Below, piece by piece: positions 56,245 through 64,000 of a stretch of 64,000 bases of DNA; the stretch's first letter is position 1; each line of letters opens with the position of its first letter. Made by a program: the position numbers and the translations under genes. Origin of the DNA: Brassica napus (lineage: Eukaryota; Streptophyta; Magnoliopsida; Brassicales; Brassicaceae); assembly GCF_020379485.1 (NCBI RefSeq), contig NC_063445.1, forward strand, positions 53,779,422 through 53,843,421, given 5' to 3'. The notes beneath the pieces were generated by a model that was not told where the DNA came from, did not search any database, and worked only from the letters and a program-made list of their open reading frames with translations.

Positions 56245-58562
56245 ATGATGACCAATGCAATTCTCAACCCTGTCAAAACCTTGAAGCCATATAAGACTAA
56301 AAGGCGATCCCAAGTGAAATTGTTACATTCCTGGCGACAAAACACTTCATTTGGTGGAGAGACTCTTCAAATGGTTCTAACCGATGAACGTGTAAGTTTC
56401 AAAACACAATCAATCATTTTTTTTCTGTTCCTTGCTATCACCAACTTACATTATGTTGTGCTTATTTTGTAGGGTGAAAAGATTCATGCTACGTGCAAAA
56501 GGAATCATATTCAAAGTGTTCAGCGAAAACTACCACTGGGGAAATGGCGTGTTCTCACAACGTTTACCGTTTCCCAAGCATCAGGCCAATATCGGCCAAC
56601 CACCCATCCATACAAGATGACGATCAGTGATGAAACTGTCATTACAAATTCTGACATAATTGAAGATGACATCTTTCTATCTCTTGCCAAATACGAAGAC
56701 ATCATTGATGGGACCTTAAAGACCCACTTCCTTATTGGTAATGCCTATATGTCGATCTTTCTGACTACTATATTCCAGTTTTGGTTTTGAATTTCAAATT
56801 GTATACTAACATGTTTTTTTCTTAAAGATGTCATGGGGAAAATTGTAAGCCTTGAACCAGTTCAAACCGTGCAAGTGAAAGGAGAAGACCGGAAGAAAGT
56901 TCAGTTTCGTTTGGTTGACTCAAGGTACGTTTTGGTTTGAATTGTTTTCTGCTCTGATACACGCTGTTGTCTTTTACTTGCACTAATTGCTGTGTTTTTT
57001 TAGTGGTAAGGACATTGCATGTTGTTTGTGGGGAAAATATGCTGAGCAATTGGAGACTTATGTTGAACGTGAACAACCACTGATCTGTTTGATCAGATTC
57101 GCCAAAATAAGTTTCTATAGAGGTATTATTATTACCGTGTATTCATATTAGAGCTTCACTTATATTGTACATCTTTTATGTGCTCAATTATATCTAAATG
57201 TTAATAGGTGAGGTGCAAATAACAAATGCATTTGATGCGTCCATTGTTTATCTTGATCCAACAATGGAAGAGGCATTAAAGTTCAAGGAAAAGTAAGTTT
57301 TCATCACCTAACTTTGCGATTTGGTTATATTAATATTTACTTTGACATTTGTATTGTCTACATTTATGTATAGGCTGATGGAAGACAAACTCCCTCTTTC
57401 TCTTATTGAGAAGAGAAATGGTAAGAAGGAGGTTGTTTTACAAGAAGAGGACTGGAATGGTCTTGAGATCAAAACGATCTCTGAACTCTTTGTTGCAAAT
57501 CAGGTTATATTCATAATTATGAGTTTTTATTTAGAAAGTTATTTAGTCTCTGTCGACTTTTTTAAACATAACATGGTCATAACAGATTTAATCTAAAGGT
57601 GCATATATAATTGTAGGTGGAGAACTGTAAAATCATTTGTTCAATTGAAGCTATTGACACTGATTGGTCGTGGTTCTATTTTGGGCATAAAGGTTGCAAA
57701 CATCGTGCTATTAAAATTGGTAAGATTGTTCCTTCAAGGTCAAACAATGATAACAAACAACTCTGGCATTGTGGGAAATGCCAAGCTAACATCACTGAAG
57801 TGGTACCTGTGTAAGAACATTTTTTCTGATCTTAGTAGTTTATTTCATATTTCTTTATATTTCAGACCACTCTAACTTATATCCGTTTACTCTAATAGAT
57901 TCAAGCTTCATTTGATTGTGAGGGATGACACAGAAACATGTAAGTTGATGCTGCTTAACACTGTTGGTATGACCATTGTTGGACATGAAGCTGTTGATCT
58001 GTGGGATGGCTCCTATGATGAGGTAAAGTTTGGTTTTTGCTCTGACATAAAATGATTACAATATGCGCCAAATTTTAATTTTGTAACCTCTACACAGATT
58101 GAAGATCCAGACCTCCTACCAGAACCTATCAGAGATTTAGTTGGAAAATCTTTTTGTTTTGGCATTTCTGTAAGCTCTGACAATGTGACCAATGGGGCAG
58201 AAACATTTTAAGTTCTTGAGGTCTGGTCTGGAGATAAAATTCTTCAAGTGGAATCCCAATCCGAGCCTAACTCAATGATTGGCACATCATCTTCTACCAT
58301 GTTTTCGTGTGATGTGAGTTTTTTTCCTATATTATACATACATCGTAATATTTGTATTTATCTTATATTATAATTTTGATGAGGATTTAATTTTGTATCT
58401 TAGGTGCTCATGCTGGAAGTTGCAAGCCATAATGAATCAGAAGAATGCAAAACACCTTTCACAAAACGCAAAGAGGAAGATGCTGATCTCCCAGATAAAA
58501 CATCAACTTCTAAAAAGTTGTGCCGAGCCTCAATCAAAGTGGAAAAGAAGAAGGAAGAGTAA
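56245..58562 (+). pseudogene. Helitron-encoded RPA1-like protein, 10 exons, one nonsense codon
   Basis: Exons: 56245-56391, 56473-56737, 56828-56924, 57004-57122, 57208-57292, 57374-57503, 57617-57810, 57899-58022, 58098-58313, 58404-58562. All junctions are GT-AG and phases agree (511 sense codons expected). Protein layout: N-terminal OB fold (QVKLLHSWRQNT, GETLQMVLTDER, GEKIHATCKR), a middle OB fold (VQFRLVDSSGKDIACCLWGKYAEQL), and a C-terminal zinc-binding OB fold (YFGHKGCKHRA, LWHCGKCQANIT). This is the order of the replication protein A large subunit, which binds single-stranded DNA. The TAA at 58209-58211 in exon 9 falls after GAETF, beyond the zinc OB fold, so the truncated protein might still bind DNA. 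Confidence 0.85.
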
Positions 58563-59310
58563 CACTGCGAATTGTGTTTCTTTTTATGTTGATTTTTTCT
58601 ATGTTTTAATCTTTATTTTTGCATTCTTCTATTCAGAAACAATAATTCATTTTACTATTTATTTGTTATTTCAGACATTTTAATAAGAGTATTGTTATTT
58701 TCTCAAATAATAGATGATATTAATTGTTTTTCAATTTCATATGTTAAGTAAAAAAACACTAAACCTTCGTATAACTAACCAAGTTTCACTATCAATAAAA
58801 CAAAACAGTTCCCCTGTCAGTCCTAGCACTTTCTAACTATATATATAGTATGATAAAAAGACATACCTTATGATACTTAACAATCTTATGGTACTAGATG
58901 AAACAGAAATATATATTCCTTGGTCCTTTGTTCTTCCACCTGTTTGTAAAAACGTAAAACATGTTAGTTTGGTACGTAGGATCTATCACAACAGATCTTA
59001 GAATTAATAATTAATAAACTATTAGTTCATAGCTATTTATCAAAGGAACACGTTTTATGGATATTTATTATTAATTTTTACAAATAAATATATCAATTAT
59101 ATAAAATTGGGATTCTAGAATATTAACTAATATATTTACTTCCTATATTTATAAGCAGGCAAAATAACAAAGGTCCTAATTCTTAGGTTATTAAAAATCA
59201 CATTTAGGATTTTATCCCCAAAAACATAAACGTTTTTGCCGACTCCTTCTTCCTCCCTATTCCTCGATTAAATCCTAAATGTTCTGAAAACACTATTAGG
59301 AAGTCTAACT
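58563..59310. other. Spacer between RPA-like and helicase genes
   Basis: AT-rich, no ORF of note. It probably carries the RPA 3' UTR and the helicase promoter. Confidence 0.6.
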
Positions 59311-61486
59311 ATGAAGAGGAAGAAAACAGTTCACGACAATGGAGATCGAACTAATAACAATATCTCTCCAGAGACCGGCAAAGATAAGCAAACATTCAGC
59401 AATGCAAGTCAGTTTTGCACAAATTCCATCACAAACGCAGACATTCCATTGCGATCAGTATATTACAGACTGTTTGAGGGTCTTGAAAATCGGATTGTTC
59501 CATGTAATACAAATTCCATATATCAGCAAATCAGCATGCTATCACCCCAGACACCAAGAAATATACGGAGATTGCAACTTGGTGAGTGTAGCATCTAAGA
59601 CGATTTGACATTTTGTATAGATTAAATTTTGCTACAGGTTCTAACATGCAACTTCTTGGTGTTAAACTCCTTTTAGGACTTGATACTTTCCGTAACCAAA
59701 CGTCACATTCCCCAAAACAGAGCAGCTGTTTGACGTATTTAACATGTAAGTGATAATCAGTTACCTGTTGCATTGTATGGTTAATGACGTTGCCTTGATT
59801 TGAGACATTGAAACAAAAACATGTTATTGTCTTTGGTTTAGCTCAAGTCCTGCAGCCACAGATGCCTAAATCAATTGGTCTATCATTCGATCATATAAAA
59901 AAAAATAACACATGTAATGTTTCTGGTTTGGTGAATGCTTATACACTTTAAATCTAATTGATTTGTATTCTATTCCTAACATCAAATTGTTTTGTTTATA
60001 TATTGATCCAGCCAGAGATTTTGGTTCAAAACAACTTTCAAGTACATCAAAGCAGCAAAATTGTTTCAGATCTCCATCATGTAAGTTTGAACTATTACCT
60101 CTGTTATTTCATTTCCACCTTGGCACTAACCCTGACTTCCATGTTCTTCGTGCCTTTAGCATCTATCCAGAAAAAGAGAAAGGAGAACTCATTTCGGAAG
60201 TTGCCTGATAAGAGACAAAGAAAGAGGACATCAGCAGTTTTGAAAGACATTACCAATATTGACTTTTCTTTGGCTACTGAAAATCAAGAATCACCAACAT
60301 CTACGGTTTTTCCAGATACTGAATTTGGAGGTCTGTTGTCATAATTTATATATTCCTATTTTCATCTGATTTTCTATGATAATATTTTGATCTAAGCTTT
60401 GTTTCGTTTGTTTTTTTACAGAAAATATAGATGAGACTTGTGAACTAGAATTCGACTGTAGCTCTCTAGATGCTACTGATTCAGAGTATAAATATGAAGA
60501 TGTTGATCTTCCATCTTCTGAACATGATTTACTTAATACAGAAAAGTCTAGAGCAGCTACAAAAGGACAAAACAAAGATGGTATTGTCTTTTTAAAATAA
60601 TTATTATAAAGTGTTTCTTTTATTTATCAGTATGTGCCTAATGTTCTTGCTGATGTTGTAAATTCAGAATATACTGATGAAGGTGATCCAAAATACACAT
60701 GTACACATTGTGGTGCAATGATGTGGTATGGAGAACGTTTGAACAAGCGCCGGAATGCTAAGATTCCTACATTTTCACTATGCTGTATGCAAGGCCAAGT
60801 GCAACTGCCTTTATTGAAAGAACCACCAAGTGTTCTAAAAAAGTTGATGGAAGGTGATGATTCAGAAAGCAAGCATTTCCAGAAGAATATGAGACCTTAT
60901 AACATGATTTTTTCATTTACTTCACTTGGTGGGAAAGTAGAGAGATCTGTTCAAAAGGGAAAAGGACCACCCATGTTGGTTCTACAAGGAGAAAATTATC
61001 ATCTAATGGGCAGTTTAACTCCTAATAATGACAGCCAAGCAAAGTTCGGACAGCTTTACATAGCTGACACAGAAAATGAAGTTGAAAATAGAGCAAATTG
61101 TCTGAGGTACTTTTATACAAATACTTTTAAGCCTTACAGCTCAAGCGTTTTGTCTGTCCGTTTGCTATGTAAATGGTATTTTCTAAATTCTATTGCAGCT
61201 CTGGTAAAAGGGGGTTCAATTCCAATAAGAAGGATAATCTGAGGAAAGACTTATTGAGAAATTGATGAAGATGTTGGATGAAGTGAATCCATATGTCAAA
61301 AAGTTCAGAACTGCGAGAGATCGGTTTCATATTGCACCAGAGGATTCTTTTCATATGAGGATTGTAAGTAATCGATCTAAGGATGGGAGAACATATAATA
61401 CTCCGACAGCCTCAGAAGTTGCTGCGCTCATTCCAGGAGATTTCAATCTAGATATGGATAAAAGGGATATTGTTCTACAACAGAAA
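59311..61486 (+). pseudogene. Helitron Rep/helicase gene, N-terminal part only
   Basis: Exons inferred: 59311-59581, 59638-59745, 59842-59913, 60012-60080, 60160-60330, 60422-60580, 60632-61106, 61199-61486 (the last cut by CACTA). The ATG gives MKRKKTVHDNGDRTNNN. The small early exons encode a variable basic region (KKRKENSFRKLPDKRQRKR). The large exon has the zinc-finger-like CTHCGAMMWYGERLNKR and GGKVERSVQKGKGPP, GENYHLMGSLTP, YIADTENEVENR typical of the Helitron helicase-like N-terminus. The next exon has MLDEVNPYVKKFRTARDRF and SEVAALIPGDFNLDMDKRDIVLQ. A one-base loss near 61249 shifts the frame. The rolling-circle nuclease HUH region and the PIF1-type helicase would lie downstream and are absent here. 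Confidence 0.85.
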
Positions 61487-61524
61487 CACTACAAGAAAAC
61501 AGGGGGATTCTGATGGCCGAAATC

Positions 61525-61925
61525 GTCGGAAATTCGTCGGAATCGGTCTATTCCGACGAATTTCCGACGAACCCGTCCGTCGGTATCGTTTCGTCGGAAA
61601 AAAAAAATTCGTCGGAATTTCGTCAGAAATTCCGACGACTTTCTGACGAATACCGAGAAACGTCATTCTGACGAACTTCCGACGATATTACGATGCGGCT
61701 ACACGAGACCAGAGTTCATCGGAAAACTACAATTCCGACAAACGTGGTTACTCGGTTTATTCCGACGAACTTTGGGCGTCGGAATTTACCGACGGACATC
61801 GGTCGTCGGAATATACCGACGAACCACGTTCGTCGGTATATTCCGACAGAAATGAGTTTGTCGGTAAATTCCGACGGATATATGTCCGTCGGTATATTCC
61901 GACGACCGTTGTCCGTCGGTAAATA
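61525..61925. repeat. Subterminal TTCCGACGAA repeats of the CACTA element
   Basis: More than 20 copies of CGTCGGAA / TTCCGACGAA variants in both orientations within 400 bp of the terminus. In CACTA elements such motifs are the binding sites for the TnpA-type protein. ORFs through the array are artefacts. Confidence 0.9.
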
Positions 61926-62134
61926 CCCTCTTTTTTTTTACAAATTAATTTTGTATTTTTATATATTTTTTGATATTAATAAATTTAAAAAATTAGAAAT
62001 TTAAAACTAATAATATTATAAAATTTAAATTCATAAAAACCGAAATAGGAAAAAAACATTCATAAAGTTTAAAATTCATACAAACCGAAATAGAAAAAAA
62101 AAACATTCCGAAAGTTTTATAAAGCCGAAATAAA
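61926..62134. other. 3' flank of the CACTA gene
   Basis: AT-rich, probably 3' UTR of the minus-strand gene; includes a direct duplication (ATAAAAACCGAAATAGGAAA / ATACAAACCGAAATAGAAAA). Confidence 0.55.
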
Positions 62135-63646
62135 CTAAGATGAACTCGAAGACATCAAACGATCTAGCTTCTGCATAATCTCGGTGTTGAACTTCTTCTG
62201 GGATGCCAACTCAGCAAGGATAGTGGCATTCTCCGAACGGATAGTGGCATTCTCCGAAAGGATAGTGGTGTTCTGCTCCTCCAATGCCCCAATCCGTTCA
62301 TCTTTGTCATGTAGCTCCTCGAGAATCATGGGATCGGCATACGGAGCTTGCGAAGAAGATGCCGGATACGAAGAAGCACGACGGGCCAACCCAACTAAAC
62401 GGCCTCCTTTCCTTTTAGGAACCGCCTACAAAAATATTTAAAGTAAGTAAATATGGACAAGTAAGTAATCGACATTATAAAAAAAATATATTAATAAAAA
62501 AAATTACCTTTTCAACCATCTCATTTATTTGCAATAGAGACAGGTTGGTTGAAGCTCCCGTGGAGTCGCCGTCATCAGAGAGAGGCTGAGATTGAGAAAC
62601 TATCTCAGCTTCCACCAAATCAACTACACCTCTGATCACGGGGTCCTGAATTTGACCCGTCGTCTTGTTAGTGTGAGCCACCTTAATGAGTTGGAGACGA
62701 TCAACGGGATTACCGTCATTTGCTTCGATCTAAAAAAACCGCCATTATTAGCCAAAAAATATATAAAATATTTATTTAAAAAATATAAAGATAAATAATA
62801 ATAAAAAACTTACAAGTTCATCCTCCTTAGTAGACATGGAGCAAGCGCCGAGGTTGTGCACATACATACCTTTCCCGCCACGATCGCTCTTCCGGTTCCT
62901 GGAGTTCCTAGAAGACGTCTCTGCAGTGTCTTCCCTCTCCCAATGAGCTATCAACTGCTCCCACACCCCCCCGTTGATGAACCGTGGCTTCTTGTTCTTC
63001 TGCCAAACTGTCTTCCACGCGTTTATCTGCTTTGTGTAAGAGTCCATGGCCTTTTCGTTGAATTTCTTACGGACTGTTTCCGTAAGATCGGAGTGCCAGT
63101 TGAACTCTTGCTACAAAACAAACACAATTTAATAAGTAAATATATGTAAAAAAATGTAAAAACTTAAAAAAAATGAAGGGTTACTATACCGCAAACTGAC
63201 GAAACCACAACTCTCGTTCGTCGGAAGGGATCACACTCCACTTTGGATATCCAAAACGGAGCATGGAGTACATCATCTGGTTGATGCTCCGGCTAATGCC
63301 ATTTTTCGACTTGGTGAACCTTTAAAAAAAAATACAAGTTAGCAAGTTAATTAAAGCAAAAAATATAACGGTACAAATAAAAAAAAATACTAACCAAGTG
63401 CTATGGCCTCGTCGTGGGTTGAGTTGGAGAAACGGGAGATGCTCTCGACCTGGTTGTTGAACCAATAGATGAACCGGCATGACCCCCGGATCCTGTTGAG
63501 CAGCAGCGTGAGGGGCAGCGTGAGGGGCAGAGGGAGCTGGAGCGGGAATATATGCGGGAACCGAGTCATGAGACGATACCGATGCACGGGAACCGCTCAC
63601 CGAACTACGTCGAAGACGGGCTGCGGGGCGGGCTTCATCCTCGGCC
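62135..63646 (-). CDS. CACTA-associated En/Spm-family (PF03004-like) protein, partial gene
   Basis: Five minus-strand exons with GT-AG junctions: 63646-63395, 63319-63190, 63110-62814, 62729-62508, 62426-62135. They join in frame. The first is Ser/Pro/Ala-rich (SVSGSRASVSSHDS, PAPAPSAPHAAP). The second and third carry FTKSKNGISRSINQMMYSM, GYPKWSVIP, ELWFRQFAQEFNW and INAWKTVWQKNKKPRFI, the core of the 'plant transposase (Ptta/En/Spm)' family. The fourth has RLQLIKVAHTNKTTGQIQDP. The last ends in a coiled coil with repeated SENATI heptads and a serine run. This protein type is the DNA-binding partner rather than the DDE transposase of CACTA elements. Upstream exons, if any, are beyond 63647 or the window end. 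No stop interrupts the joined frame, so it may be functional. Confidence 0.82.
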
Positions 63647-63733
63647 CTAAAAAAAAAAAAGTAACCCATCAAACATATTTTCATTTATATATTTACAAAA
63701 GATTTTATAAACGTTTTAAAAAAACTATTAAAC

Positions 63734-63782
<49 letters not shown>

Positions 63783-64000
63783 ACAAAATTATAAAAAATT
63801 TATAAATATAGAAAAATGTTGTTAAAAATTTATAAATGAAGAAAAATGTTGTTAAATATTTATATTTTAAAAAAAAAATGTTGTTAAATATTTATTAGTG
63901 GAAACTTAAAAAAAATATAAAAAATTTTAAAATTTTAAAATTTTTACTATACATGATTTACATATATATATATGTATACAAAATTATAAAAAATTTATAA
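63647..64000. other. AT-rich intron or upstream sequence of the CACTA gene
   Basis: Contains a (TA)n microsatellite at 63737-63778 and a second short one at 63962-63976. The phrase GTATACAAAATTATAAAAAAT occurs twice (shown by ATACAAAATTATAAAAA at 63780 and 63976). No exon recognised. Confidence 0.6.

Larger units (their letters stand above)
55227..64000 (+). mobile_element. Protein-coding Helitron (5' part), interrupted by CACTA
   Basis: Host A then TCTATCCTATTAAAAGTGGA at 55227 is a Helitron 5' end. Downstream on the plus strand lie an RPA1-like gene and the N-terminal part of a Rep/helicase gene, the gene pair of plant Helitrons. At 61487 a CACTA element interrupts it and runs off the window, so the Helitron 3' end is not visible. 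Confidence 0.75.
61487..64000 (-). mobile_element. CACTA (En/Spm-type) element, one end in the window
   Basis: CACTACAAGAAAACAGGGG at 61487 is the canonical CACTA terminus, placed in the middle of the helicase frame (RDIVLQQK then element sequence). A dense array of TTCCGACGAA subterminal repeats follows, then minus-strand exons of an En/Spm-type gene reading towards this end. The other terminus lies beyond 64000, so the 3-bp target duplication cannot be confirmed. Confidence 0.88.

Overview
The window is nuclear plant DNA, almost certainly from a Brassicaceae genome (probably Brassica or a close relative). It is AT-rich, has GT-AG introns, and carries TE families typical of crucifers: A^T-inserted Helitrons, Athila/Tat-type Ty3/gypsy elements, Ale-like copia, L1-type LINEs, PIF/Harbinger, hAT and CACTA. 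There is one clearly intact host gene, an 18-exon ERD6-like sugar transporter at 38.8-43.5 kb. Nearly everything else is transposable elements (TEs), many nested in one another, so the window reads as a TE-dense island around one gene. I saw no rRNA, tRNA or CRISPR.

Left block (0-15.4 kb). A Stowaway-like MITE and a 5'-truncated LINE copy with a 20-bp target duplication come first. A minus-strand Helitron (2481-15415) follows. A defective Ty1/copia element (4480-14748, TSD AGCTC) sits inside it. Inside the copia gag gene is a very young non-autonomous Athila-like LTR element (5126-11605, TSD ATCGC, two 1807-bp LTRs with about six differences) that carries one 317-aa ORF of unknown function.

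Second block (15.9-29.8 kb). A full-length but decayed L1-type LINE (about 5.8 kb without its insert, 16-bp TSD) is split in its endonuclease domain by an 8.1-kb non-autonomous Tat-like Ty3/gypsy element (17852-25956, TSD TACAC). That element has gag and a protease remnant on the plus strand and a separate antisense ORF system near its 3' LTR. Its LTRs differ in copy number of a palindromic repeat.

Third block (30-38.7 kb). Two hAT-type non-autonomous elements follow, one inside another LINE fragment. Then comes an apparently complete PIF/Harbinger element (33502-38695) with a GRF zinc-finger gene, a Myb/SANT-like protein and an intact-looking DDE transposase. Its right end lies only about 150 bp upstream of the sugar transporter start codon.

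Fourth block (43.5-55 kb). It holds a short hAT MITE, a CCGAA-rich hAT element, an extremely short LINE insertion, a long-inverted-repeat element, and three Helitron 3' ends in series. One of these Helitrons contains a hAT element which itself contains a solo LTR. Minus-strand fragments resembling the NAC factor SOG1 and a group I bZIP lie near a Helitron 5' end.

Right block (55.2-64 kb). A plus-strand Helitron begins at 55227 with an RPA1-like gene (10 exons, one nonsense codon) followed by the N-terminal part of a Rep/helicase gene. That gene is cut at 61487 by a CACTA element (terminus CACTACAAGAAAA) that runs past the window end and carries a minus-strand En/Spm-type gene of at least five exons. 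Coordinates of exons and element ends were placed by eye from motifs, splice sites and duplications; family assignments are from recalled homology, not a search.
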